A stretch of 60,609 nt of DNA from Hellea sp. Lineage in GTDB: Bacteria > Pseudomonadota > Alphaproteobacteria > Caulobacterales > Maricaulaceae. The notes under the pieces are model-generated. The model saw only the letters and a list, made by a program, of their open reading frames with translations, had not been told where the DNA came from and searched no databases. The stretch covers positions 1-60,609 of the forward strand of contig JAOIVW010000019.1 of the NCBI GenBank assembly GCA_028224375.1, in the 5' to 3' direction. Position 1 is the stretch's first letter. The number at the start of each line of letters is the position of its first letter. Both the position numbers and the translations under genes were made by a program. Shown here in pieces: positions 1 through 7,975 of the stretch.

Positions 1-815
1 CGTTTTAGTTTGCGCAATGAGCCTGTCATGGCTGAGAGCTCTTCTATGGTTTGGCGGTTTTGGACATTCATAAGATGGCCAATCCCTTGCTTGCCTGATT
101 TTATATCCTCGCGCAGGTGATGATTGAGCAGGCGGATATAGGCTTCCTCATGCTCAGTTTTGGATGTCTGGCTATAGGCGTCGTCAGTGGTCTTGCGTAG
201 ATGTTGATAAGCTAGCGCCTCTTTCACCAAAACGAAATCACCTTCAAGCATGAGACGGAGCCACAAATCCCAATCTTCAAGCGCCTCCAGACTCAAAGTC
301 ATCCCGCCCGCCTTAAGGGCGGCTTCACGCCGAAACAGCGTTGATATCGTAAGCAGCGTATTGGCAAAGGCCAAGTCGTTTAGGGCCGGGGGAAGCGCCG
401 GAATATGGGTCTCGCGCGTGCCCGTGGGTTGGAAGTCACCCTTCGCTGTCTCCTCATGAATAATCTCATAGCCGCATATTGCGCCAACGCAGTCCGAGGC
501 ATCATCAAGCGCCTCACAGAGCTTTTCAAGGGCACGCTCATTTAAGCTGTCATCATCGTCATGGAAGAGGATATAGTCACCTTTGGCTTCACGCAGGCCT
601 GAATCCGCGGCGCCCGCTCGGCCAAGATTTTCAGGTAGGTTGATAATGCGCGGTTTTAAAACTGATTCTATTTTTGGCGCGATGCCGCCATCATTGACGA
701 TTAACCATTCAAAATCATGGAAGCTCTGCAGCTCAAGACCCTTAGCGACACGGGCGAGCAAGCGCGGCCGGTCTTTGGTGCGGGTGATAACTGTAATTTT
801 AGGTATGGTGTCCAC
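1..815 (-). CDS. Family 2 glycosyltransferase (partial, runs off left edge)
   Basis: The frame is open from a GTG at 815 to the window edge (271 codons), so the C-terminus is missing. The GT-A features of family 2 are visible: an N-terminal ITVITRT strand (residues 7-13), VNDGG (40-44), the metal/nucleotide-sugar motif HDDDD (85-89), and the E-D-W acceptor-site pattern near 180-182. No membrane segment is seen, so it is probably a cytoplasmic enzyme that adds a sugar to a surface glycan. The GTG lies 9 nt after the stop of the CMP-sugar synthetase gene with an AAGG about 6 nt upstream. It is therefore the next gene of the nonulosonate operon. Donor and acceptor cannot be told from the sequence. 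Confidence 0.85.
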   Translation of the reverse strand, partial: MDTIPKITVITRTKDRPRLLARVAKGLELQSFHDFEWLIVNDGGIAPKIESVLKPRIINLPENLGRAGAADSGLREAKGDYILFHDDDDSLNERALEKLCEALDDASDCVGAICGYEIIHEETAKGDFQPTGTRETHIPALPPALNDLAFANTLLTISTLFRREAALKAGGMTLSLEALEDWDLWLRLMLEGDFVLVKEALAYQHLRKTTDDAYSQTSKTEHEEAYIRLLNHHLREDIKSGKQGIGHLMNVQNRQTIEELSAMTGSLRKLK

Positions 816-823
816 AGTCAGCC

Positions 824-1507
824 TTAGGTTTGCGTGGCCTTATAAATGGCCGCAGCAACATCTAAGTCTAATTTGGTGTCGATGTCTACAGACCGCTCAT
901 CAGGCATGAGTACCATTTTGGCTTTGCCAGGCAGGAAACTGTGGGTGTCATCCTTAAGGAATATATCCGTTTTTACGGCATAACAGGCCCCGTTTAGGCA
1001 ATAGGTGGGCGGCAGGGCTTGGCGGGGTTGCCACGGATTAAACCCTTTGACAAAAGGCGAAGGCGTATCGCTGTCCTCTGTCCAAGCATGATACGGACTT
1101 TTAGGCGCTTTCATAAAGGTCGCGGCTGAGTCGTAACCGCCGCTTATCAGCGGGGTCAGGCATTTCGTAATGTCATCCGATATCCGCAAGGGTGATGTGG
1201 GTTGTAGGAGCACCGTAATGTCAGGCTGAACCTCCATCTGCGAGAGATGATAGCGAATGGCGTCTTTAGGCAAAGCTGTATCATTGGAGAGGGCCTCGCC
1301 GCGCATCATTACGGTACAGCCATGGTCTCGGGCTGCCTGCGCAATTTTTTCGCCGTCTGTTGAGACGATAATATCGGTGATATGGTCACAGCCTCGTGCC
1401 GCATCAATGCTCCATGCTATGAGCGGTTTACCCATAAAATCGATAATATTTTTGCCGGGCAAGCCTTTACTGCCAGCGCGGGCGAGGATGAAGGCCGCTA
1501 CTTTCAT
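824..1507 (-). CDS. neuA: CMP-nonulosonate (sialic/legionaminic acid) cytidylyltransferase
   Basis: The 227-aa protein should activate a nonulosonic acid with CTP to give the CMP-sugar, the last soluble step before glycosyl transfer. The family signatures are present: the N-terminal nucleotide loop LARAGSKGLPGKN (residues 8-20), LLQPTSPLR near residue 100, and the acidic C-terminal motif VDIDTKLDLD. The length is normal for NeuA/LegF/PtmB. Its ATG overlaps the stop of the upstream aminotransferase gene (ATGA, 1504-1507), which indicates translational coupling. Because a NeuC-type hydrolysing epimerase lies nearby, legionaminic or sialic acid is more likely than pseudaminic acid. The exact sugar is inference. 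Confidence 0.88.
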   Translation of the reverse strand: MKVAAFILARAGSKGLPGKNIIDFMGKPLIAWSIDAARGCDHITDIIVSTDGEKIAQAARDHGCTVMMRGEALSNDTALPKDAIRYHLSQMEVQPDITVLLQPTSPLRISDDITKCLTPLISGGYDSAATFMKAPKSPYHAWTEDSDTPSPFVKGFNPWQPRQALPPTYCLNGACYAVKTDIFLKDDTHSFLPGKAKMVLMPDERSVDIDTKLDLDVAAAIYKATQT

Positions 1508-2694
1508 GCGCCTAAAATCTCTTTGACGGCGTGGACAACACGCGATTGTTGTTCCGGCGAGAGCTGGGTTGAGCAGGGCAGGGTGACAATGCGCTTATAA
1601 ACGTCTTCGCTGTAAGAACACTCTTCCATAGGGGTGTCGGCATAGGGCACTTGCAGATGGACGGGCTTCCAAAAAATGCGGGCTTGAATGCGCTGCTCGC
1701 CGAGTTTCGCGCAAATCTCTTCAGGTTGCGGCAGGCTTTCATCATCGACAACAAAGCCAGAAAACCAACAAGTTGAGCCTCGATCCGCGGGATAGGGGAA
1801 AGGCGAAATGCCTTTTACGGTTTTAAATTCTTCATCATAGGTTCGGCGAATAGCCTGCTTAGCTTTGACGAAATCCTCCAATCGGTCCAGCTGCGCGCAG
1901 CCTACAGCGGCCTCGATATTTGTCATGCGGTAATTATAGCCAACTTCGTCATGGTCATAATTGGGCCAAACACGTGCGGTAGTTGAAACATGTTTGATGC
2001 GGTTCATAATTTCGCGGTTGCTCCCGACGACCATACCGCCGCCGCCGCTTGTAATGGTTTTATTGCCGTTAAAGCTATAGCAGGTGAAATCGGCCATATC
2101 GCCAATGGGTTTGCCTTTATAATCTACGCCAATCGCCGCGGCTGCATCGGCAATAATCGGCAAATCATATTCTTTAGACAGCGCGATAATTTCTTCCATA
2201 TCGGCGGGTGTGCCGAGTGTATAAACAGGCATAATCGCGGCGACACGGTCTCCAGTTTCGCTATGACGTAACACACCATCTGCATCGCGATGTGTTTTGG
2301 TTTTCAGCGCCTCCGCGACCTGCTTCGTATCAATCGTCCAGCTCTCAGGGCTCACATCAAACAGCCACGGCCGTGCATTGGTGTGGCGTATGGAATTGGC
2401 AGAGGCGATAAAGGTAAAGCTGGGACAGATGACTAGGTCGCCTTGCCCTATATCAGAGCCATGCAGCGCCATGTGAAGCGCCATTGTGCCTGCGCCCATG
2501 GCGATACCGCCGCAAGAGCCTAGGTTGCTGTCAGGCTCAAAATAGGTACCGGAAAGCTTGGCCACGCGTTCTTCAAATTCAATAACAAATTCGCCCACGG
2601 TTGAAACGAAGGTGGTCTCGATACATTTCTGCAGATTTGCGCCCTCAGCCTCGGTGATGTTCGGTATGGCGAGCGGAATGAATTCGTCTGACAT
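1504..2694 (-). CDS. DegT/DnrJ/EryC1-family sugar aminotransferase (LegC-like)
   Basis: The 396-aa protein is a PLP-dependent aminotransferase of the nucleotide-sugar type. The Schiff-base lysine is K212 in the SFNGNKT context, and the Asp that contacts the PLP nitrogen is in IADAAAA near residue 183. In nonulosonate pathways this class adds the 4-amino group to the 4-keto-6-deoxy sugar made by the dehydratase. That enzyme is the upstream neighbour here (gap 12 nt), and the downstream gene is the CMP-sugar synthetase. LegC-like function is inferred from neighbours; other DegT enzymes of O-antigen pathways look similar. Confidence 0.85.
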   Translation of the reverse strand: MSDEFIPLAIPNITEAEGANLQKCIETTFVSTVGEFVIEFEERVAKLSGTYFEPDSNLGSCGGIAMGAGTMALHMALHGSDIGQGDLVICPSFTFIASANSIRHTNARPWLFDVSPESWTIDTKQVAEALKTKTHRDADGVLRHSETGDRVAAIMPVYTLGTPADMEEIIALSKEYDLPIIADAAAAIGVDYKGKPIGDMADFTCYSFNGNKTITSGGGGMVVGSNREIMNRIKHVSTTARVWPNYDHDEVGYNYRMTNIEAAVGCAQLDRLEDFVKAKQAIRRTYDEEFKTVKGISPFPYPADRGSTCWFSGFVVDDESLPQPEEICAKLGEQRIQARIFWKPVHLQVPYADTPMEECSYSEDVYKRIVTLPCSTQLSPEQQSRVVHAVKEILGA

Positions 2695-2706
2695 AGTGTA
2701 GTAAGC

Positions 2707-3933
2707 CTATACGCGCTGATCGAGGTTCAGTTTACTCTCAATATGGCTATCCATAAAGTCAGGTTCAATTGAGCCGATAATTTCTTTAATCGCGTCTTTG
2801 GACCCTGAGGCTTCGTCTTCGCCCGCCACGACTTTATCAAGACGCGCCAGTACTTCGCTCATGGAGCCTTGCTGAACGCCTGCATAAGGCACGGCGAGCA
2901 TATTTGGCAGTCCAATTTCCGCCGTCGTCTCGCGCTTGCCAACAAATTCTTCATAAGGCTTCTCGCCTGCTGTATTGGCCGGGGTAAGGAGCAAAGGATA
3001 TTTACCCTTGGCTTTACAGGATTCAACAGAGGTACAAGCTGCGCGTTCGTCTTCGAAAAACTCAGGTTTTAAATCGTGATGGGCGAGGAAGGCTTCAGCG
3101 ACTTGCTGTAGCGGCACCAGATGTTCTTTCGGGTCGAGGCGCGGAATGGCGATATGCGCATGTGGAGGGATGATGGACGCCAAAGTACAGATATGTCCGC
3201 TTTCCTGAAGGCTAACGAAGTAGCGGTCAATATTCAGCGGAGAGGCGAGGGGTTCGCCTCTGGCCAGTCGATTTTCAAAACTCTGCAAAAGAGAGCCATT
3301 GGAATAAGCCACATTGGCAAAACGTGCCGTTGTAATCTTACCCGTCATGCCCGCTTCACGCGCGCCATCAAAGAGCACGTGCTCCATAATGCGCTTGGTT
3401 GCGCCCATAAATGACACGGGGTTGGCGGCTTTATCTGTTGATACAGAAAAGTAATCTGCATTAGAGGAAGTCTCAGCAATCCAGCGGCGCAGGCGCGCTT
3501 GCTTAACAATATTGGTGTCGAGCATCTGCAATATAGAAAACGGGTCTTTTTCAGAGCGGACATGTTTGATTGCGGCAAAGTTCAAGATACGGTCATAAGG
3601 CCCGTCTGCAGTCATCAAAAGCTTTGTTGCGGCTGAGCCGTAATCCAAAGGCAGTGTACGAAAATCTTCGACATTCAGCCCCTCAGGGGAAGACCGCAAT
3701 TCGCGCACAAGCTCAGCCAAAGCATTTTCATTTTGATCGACGACATGCAGCGCTTTGGGCGCATATTTCACAAGGGTATGAACTGTATTTGAGCCGATAG
3801 ACCCTGCCGCCCCTATAGCTAAAATACGCGCGCCCTGAACGGCGTCGCGAATGGCTTTTTCAACATCTCGAAGATCGCCGGCAAACATAGAGCTGTCGCG
3901 ACCTGTGGCCGTTTTAGAAAGAGGAGGTAACAT
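2707..3933 (-). CDS. Nucleotide-sugar 4,6-dehydratase, FlaA1/WbpM type without membrane domain
   Basis: The 408-aa soluble SDR protein has the Rossmann motif GAAGSIG (residues 41-47) and the FlaA1/CapD-type active site: STDKA (165-169) followed by MGATK with K180, in place of the usual YxxxK. It should make the 4-keto-6-deoxy intermediate of the pathway. It lacks the four N-terminal membrane helices of WbpM, like the short PseB/FlaA1 enzymes. It lies 3 nt after the CBS-nucleotidyltransferase gene. A PseB-type dehydratase beside NeuC- and NeuB-type enzymes leaves the sugar stereochemistry open, since LegB enzymes are usually of the YxxxK epimerase type. Confidence 0.8.
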   Translation of the reverse strand: MLPPLSKTATGRDSSMFAGDLRDVEKAIRDAVQGARILAIGAAGSIGSNTVHTLVKYAPKALHVVDQNENALAELVRELRSSPEGLNVEDFRTLPLDYGSAATKLLMTADGPYDRILNFAAIKHVRSEKDPFSILQMLDTNIVKQARLRRWIAETSSNADYFSVSTDKAANPVSFMGATKRIMEHVLFDGAREAGMTGKITTARFANVAYSNGSLLQSFENRLARGEPLASPLNIDRYFVSLQESGHICTLASIIPPHAHIAIPRLDPKEHLVPLQQVAEAFLAHHDLKPEFFEDERAACTSVESCKAKGKYPLLLTPANTAGEKPYEEFVGKRETTAEIGLPNMLAVPYAGVQQGSMSEVLARLDKVVAGEDEASGSKDAIKEIIGSIEPDFMDSHIESKLNLDQRV

Positions 3934-3936
3934 GTC

Positions 3937-5010
3937 TTACTCTGCGACCTTTAGTTCAGCTTTGGCTTTGGCGCGAAAGCGGCTTTGAGCTGATTCATAT
4001 TCACGCGGGTTACCAATATCAATCCAACTGTCGCGCATAACATGGACACCACAAGGATGTTGTTTCTCTGTAAGGTCTTCGAACAAAGTCGGCATATCGT
4101 AAAATTCACCGCTAGGGATGTTCTCTAAAGCGTCTTTGGAGAGGCAATAAATGCCAGCGTTGATGTGATGGGTATAGGTCGGCTTTTCTTCAACATCCAG
4201 ATAGGTATTGCCGTGGAACTTTACGACCCCGAAAGGTACAGCCGTCATATATTCTCTGACGCACATAGTTGCAGCGGCCCCGGTTTCCATATGATTACGT
4301 ACAACGTCGTCGAAATCCATTTCAGTGATAAGATCGCCATTCATCACTAAGAACGGGAATTGCATGTTATTGGGTAAAAGGTCGAGCGCACCACCTGTCC
4401 CCAGGCGCATACTTTCGCGAAGATAAGAAATCTCTACGCCCCAATTTTTGCCTGTCCCAAAGTAGTCCTCAATCATATGGCCAAGGTAATTTATGGATAT
4501 GTAAAACCGTGTGTAACCTTGGTCGCGGAATCTTTCGATAATATGCTCCAATATAGGCTTATCGGCGAGCGGTAATAAAGGCTTCGGACAATCTGCCGTT
4601 AAAGGCATAAGGCGGCGGCCTAGTCCCCCGGCCATTAGAACAATCGGGACTTTAAGATCAGAGCTTTTAGGCGTGACAGAACCGTCATAGACACCTGTCA
4701 GCCGGTTTTGATTATCTACAATCGGAATATAACGTACATTGCGTTCCCGAATAAGAGATTTGAGCGTTCCGGCATTTAAGTCATCATGAACCGTGACGGG
4801 CTCGCGGTTCGCAATATCTAAAACATAATCGTCCATGTCATCACCGCGTAGGATTGCGCGGCGAAAGTCACCATCAGTGACGGTTCCGACCAATGTGCGG
4901 TCACTATCCAAAACCAAAATAATCTTTATTGGCGATGCTTCCAGCATTTCCAACGCCTTACGCAATGGCGTGGTAGCTTCGACCTCAATATCTTTGGTCT
5001 CAATAATCAT
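3937..5010 (-). CDS. CBS-domain nucleotidyltransferase (PtmE-like)
   Basis: The 357-aa protein has two CBS modules (about residues 5-60 and 65-118) followed by a sugar-nucleotidyltransferase domain. The pyrophosphorylase loop is MAGGLGRRL with KPLLPL (126-147) and the metal site is VMNGDLI near 218. This is the layout of Campylobacter PtmE, which makes GDP-glucosamine for the GDP-linked legionaminic acid route. The same role is inferred here and would make the upstream intermediates GDP-linked rather than UDP-linked. The ATG at 5010 has GGAA about 10 nt upstream. It is the first gene of the minus-strand operon and diverges from neuB. Confidence 0.82.
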   Translation of the reverse strand: MIIETKDIEVEATTPLRKALEMLEASPIKIILVLDSDRTLVGTVTDGDFRRAILRGDDMDDYVLDIANREPVTVHDDLNAGTLKSLIRERNVRYIPIVDNQNRLTGVYDGSVTPKSSDLKVPIVLMAGGLGRRLMPLTADCPKPLLPLADKPILEHIIERFRDQGYTRFYISINYLGHMIEDYFGTGKNWGVEISYLRESMRLGTGGALDLLPNNMQFPFLVMNGDLITEMDFDDVVRNHMETGAAATMCVREYMTAVPFGVVKFHGNTYLDVEEKPTYTHHINAGIYCLSKDALENIPSGEFYDMPTLFEDLTEKQHPCGVHVMRDSWIDIGNPREYESAQSRFRAKAKAELKVAE

Positions 5011-5130
5011 ATTCAGTTCCGTTTGTGCGCCGCCCCAATGCTCGCCATGTCACATATAGACTTGCAAAAATCAACTCGAATGTTCATGAGGGCCGCACAG
5101 TTTTTATACTCTGCTAAGGTCTTGAATAAT
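5011..5130. promoter_or_regulatory. Divergent intergenic region between the two nonulosonate operons
   Basis: The 120 bp separate the minus-strand operon (start 5010) from neuB (preferred start 5131) and must hold promoters for both directions. On the plus strand TATACT (5105-5110) resembles a -10 box and AAGGT (5116-5120) is a ribosome binding site for the ATG at 5131. No convincing -35 box was seen, so the exact promoter is not claimed. Confidence 0.35.
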
Positions 5131-6174
5131 ATGACAAACGCTTTCGCAAATTGGTTCAATGGCCAAAAGGGCTGCATTGTGATTGGCGAAATTGGTGTCA
5201 ATCATAACGGTTCTTTGGACTTAGCGAAAAAAATGATCGACGTTGCCGTTGAATCCGGAGCCGATGCGGTCAAATTCCAAACTTTTTCGGCCGAAAAATT
5301 GGCCACACGCACGGCAGAAAAGGCCGAATATCAAAAGAAGAATGATGGCGAGGCTGGTAGCCAGATAGAGATGTTAAAGCGTTTGGAGCTTTCTAAATCG
5401 GATCTACAAGAATGCCAAAAATATTGTAAAAAAGTAGGCATGGTCTTTCTCTCCACGCCCTTTGATGAAGAGGCCGCCGACCTGCTCGAAGAGGTGGGTG
5501 TTGAAGGCTATAAAGTCTCTTCAGGTGATCTGACAAACCTTCCGCTTTTGGCGCATATGGCTGGCAAGGGGAAACCCATGATTATTTCGACGGGCATGGC
5601 CAATATGGCCGAAACCGAAGAAGCGGTAACGACCATACGCGATAACGGCAATCCGCCCCTCGCCATATTGCATTGTGTCAGCAACTATCCTGCCGCTCCT
5701 GAAGAAGCCAATTTACGCGCCATGGATACTTTATCTGCCGCCTTTAATGTGCCTGTGGGATGGTCTGACCATACGCTTGGTGATGCTATAGCGCTGGCAT
5801 CGATTGCGCGTGGGGCCAAGATTTTGGAAAAGCATTATACACTCGATGCCAATATGCCGGGCCCTGACCATAAGGCTTCTTTAGAGCCCGCTGAATTTGC
5901 CGAGCTTATCCGCAAGCTCCGCGATGTTGAGGCGGCGTTAGGGGACGGGGTAAAACGCCCGCAGCCATCTGAATTTGATACAGCAAAAGTCGCGCGGCGC
6001 TCTATCGTTTCAGCTTGTGATATTCCGGCGGGCACAGTTATTGAAGATAAGCATCTTATTTGTAAACGCCCCGGAACGGGCCTAGCCCCGCGTTTGATAC
6101 CGCTCGTTGTTGGACGCAAAGCAAAAGCTGATATCGCGGCAGACAGTGTCATTGGCATGGATGATTTAGGCTAA
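5131..6174 (+). CDS. neuB: Nonulosonate synthase (NeuB/LegI family)
   Basis: The enzyme should condense a hexosamine with phosphoenolpyruvate to give a nine-carbon sugar acid. The NeuB signature IGEIGVNHNGS starts at residue 18, followed by KFQTF and the EMLKRLELS segment. The last 60 residues form the SAF (antifreeze-like) domain, including IPAGTVI and RPGTGL. The frame is open from a TTG at 5023, but the ATG at 5131 gives 347 aa, the usual family length, and has AAGGT 10 nt upstream. Its stop shares one base with the neuC start (TAATG). The NDGEAGSQIEMLK region resembles legionaminic or sialic acid synthases, but that distinction is inference. Confidence 0.9.
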   Translation: MTNAFANWFNGQKGCIVIGEIGVNHNGSLDLAKKMIDVAVESGADAVKFQTFSAEKLATRTAEKAEYQKKNDGEAGSQIEMLKRLELSKSDLQECQKYCKKVGMVFLSTPFDEEAADLLEEVGVEGYKVSSGDLTNLPLLAHMAGKGKPMIISTGMANMAETEEAVTTIRDNGNPPLAILHCVSNYPAAPEEANLRAMDTLSAAFNVPVGWSDHTLGDAIALASIARGAKILEKHYTLDANMPGPDHKASLEPAEFAELIRKLRDVEAALGDGVKRPQPSEFDTAKVARRSIVSACDIPAGTVIEDKHLICKRPGTGLAPRLIPLVVGRKAKADIAADSVIGMDDLG

Positions 6175-7352
6175 TGACAACGGAGCGAAATACGCCTTGG
6201 AAGGTTGTCGTGTTGACTACAAGCCGGGCTGATTTTTCAATTTATCAATCCGTGCTGCGCGCACTCGATGCTCATCCTGATATAACGCCATCATTAATTG
6301 TCACTGGCATGCATATGTCTGAGGATTTTGGCTATACTTTCACTGAGGTTGAAAAAAGCGGATGGCCTATTGCGGCGAGTTTTGCATGTTTGTCTGCTGG
6401 CGATACGGCTAAGGATATTGGCGTAAGCATGGGCGCGGCGACACAAGGCATGGCACAGGCTTTAGACGAAATCGACGCAGACATGCTCATGGTTTTAGGC
6501 GACCGCTTTGAAATGGCGGCGGCGGCCTTGGCGGCAGTCCCGCAAGGCCTTCCTATTTGTCATCTCCATGGCGGCGAGGAAACAGAAGGCGCGATGGATA
6601 ATGTATTGCGCCATATGCTGACGAAACTCTCGCATCTGCATTGCTGCGCGACAGAGTTGGCGGCGTCGCGTATTTATCAAATGGGTGAAGCGCCTGAGCG
6701 CGTGATTGTCAGCGGCGCTCCGGCTCTAGATAATATTGCTGCCGTGCCGCGGCTTTCGCGTGCAGAACTGGCGGCCCAATTTGGCTTGCCGGCCAGCGGG
6801 GATTTTGCGCTAATCACCTATCATCCTGTTACGCTTGATTTAGCCGCGACTGATACGGAGATACAGGCGCTGTTTGATGTTATCCGAGAGACAGGATTGA
6901 GCTGTGTATTCACGGCGGCGAATGCCGATACGGCAGGACGGGCGCTCAATGCCAATATTGAAAGATTCGTCGCTGAGACCAAGGGGCAAATCTTGATTGG
7001 CCATATGGGCGCAAAGGGGTATTACTCCGCCATGGAACACGCAGCGATGATGATAGGTAATAGCTCTAGCGGCATATTAGAGGCCGCGAGCTTTGGCTTG
7101 CCCGTAATAAATATTGGCGATCGCCAGAAGGGGCGAGAAGTCTCCCCCAATGTTATCACCGCGCAAGGCACGATTAATGACTTAAAAACTGCCATTGCCA
7201 AGGCGCAAACGCCCGCATTTAAAGCCGTCTGTGAGACGCGGGACAATGTTTATGGTGATGGGCAAGCGTCTGATAAAATTGCCAGTGCTGTCGCTGACTT
7301 CCTGCAAAGTGGTCAGGGGCCGCGTAAAGCGTTTCATAGGGTGAGTTCATGA
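6174..7352 (+). CDS. neuC: Hydrolysing NDP-N-acetylhexosamine 2-epimerase (NeuC/LegG family)
   Basis: The 392-aa GT-B-fold epimerase should release a 2-epimerised hexosamine from its nucleotide to feed NeuB. Family motifs are in order: TTSRADF at the N-terminus (15-21), LGDRFE near 105, HLHGGEETEGAMDN near 127, TYHPVT, and the NSSSGILEAASFGLPVINIG nucleotide-binding stretch near 295. NeuC-type hydrolysis is used for sialic and legionaminic acids, while pseudaminic acid uses the unrelated PseG, so this gene argues against pseudaminic acid. It is coupled at both ends: TAATG with neuB and ATGA with the acetyltransferase gene. Confidence 0.9.
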   Translation: MTTERNTPWKVVVLTTSRADFSIYQSVLRALDAHPDITPSLIVTGMHMSEDFGYTFTEVEKSGWPIAASFACLSAGDTAKDIGVSMGAATQGMAQALDEIDADMLMVLGDRFEMAAAALAAVPQGLPICHLHGGEETEGAMDNVLRHMLTKLSHLHCCATELAASRIYQMGEAPERVIVSGAPALDNIAAVPRLSRAELAAQFGLPASGDFALITYHPVTLDLAATDTEIQALFDVIRETGLSCVFTAANADTAGRALNANIERFVAETKGQILIGHMGAKGYYSAMEHAAMMIGNSSSGILEAASFGLPVINIGDRQKGREVSPNVITAQGTINDLKTAIAKAQTPAFKAVCETRDNVYGDGQASDKIASAVADFLQSGQGPRKAFHRVSS

Positions 7353-7975
7353 GCGGTGTCGCTATTATTGGTGCTGGCGGTCATGGCCGCGTTGTCGCCT
7401 CCGTGTTGCAAGCAGCCAATCGTGAGGTAGCCGGTTTTATCGACAGCGGCGTGACAGGTGAGCTGCCTCTTCCGCTTTTGGGTGAGGATAAAGATATCCC
7501 AAAACTCATGGCTGCGGGAACGATTAATAGTTTCATCATCGGATTAGGCAGCATTAAGGGCGGCGCGTCCATTCGCGCAAAGCTGTTTGAGGATATGCTA
7601 AAGCTCGGCCTGCCATCTGCAATCGCTATTCATCCCATGGCGATATTATCTGCCGGCGTAAAAATTGGAACAGGAAGTGTCGTAATGGCTGGTGCTATTC
7701 TAAATACAGATACAATTGTAGGGAAGAACTGCATTATCAATACAGGTGCAATCCTGGATCATGATTGCGATATTGGCGATCATACGCATATTGCTCCGGG
7801 CGTAACTTGCTCAGGTAATGTCAAAGTCGGCGCGCATAGTCTGATTGGGGTGGGGAGCACGATTCGCCAATCTGTCAGTGTAGGCGCGGGCGTCACAGTT
7901 GGAGCTGGATCCGTTGTTGTGTCGAATATTGCAAACGACGTGACAGCTTACGGAAATCCTGCCAGGCCTGCCTAA
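7349..7975 (+). CDS. neuD: Sugar O/N-acetyltransferase, NeuD/PglD family
   Basis: The 208-aa protein has an N-terminal Rossmann-like domain (IIGAGGHGRVV, residues 6-16) and a C-terminal left-handed beta-helix of hexapeptide repeats from about residue 95. The likely catalytic histidine is in AILDHDCDIGDHTHIAPG near residue 131, as in PglD. Proteins of this type acetylate the 4-amino group of nucleotide-linked diaminosugars (LegH/PglD role) or O-acetylate sialic acid (NeuD role). The aminotransferase in the opposite operon makes the N-acetylation role plausible. It overlaps neuC by ATGA and its last 4 bases overlap the convergent gene at 7972. Confidence 0.85.
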   Translation: MSGVAIIGAGGHGRVVASVLQAANREVAGFIDSGVTGELPLPLLGEDKDIPKLMAAGTINSFIIGLGSIKGGASIRAKLFEDMLKLGLPSAIAIHPMAILSAGVKIGTGSVVMAGAILNTDTIVGKNCIINTGAILDHDCDIGDHTHIAPGVTCSGNVKVGAHSLIGVGSTIRQSVSVGAGVTVGAGSVVVSNIANDVTAYGNPARPA

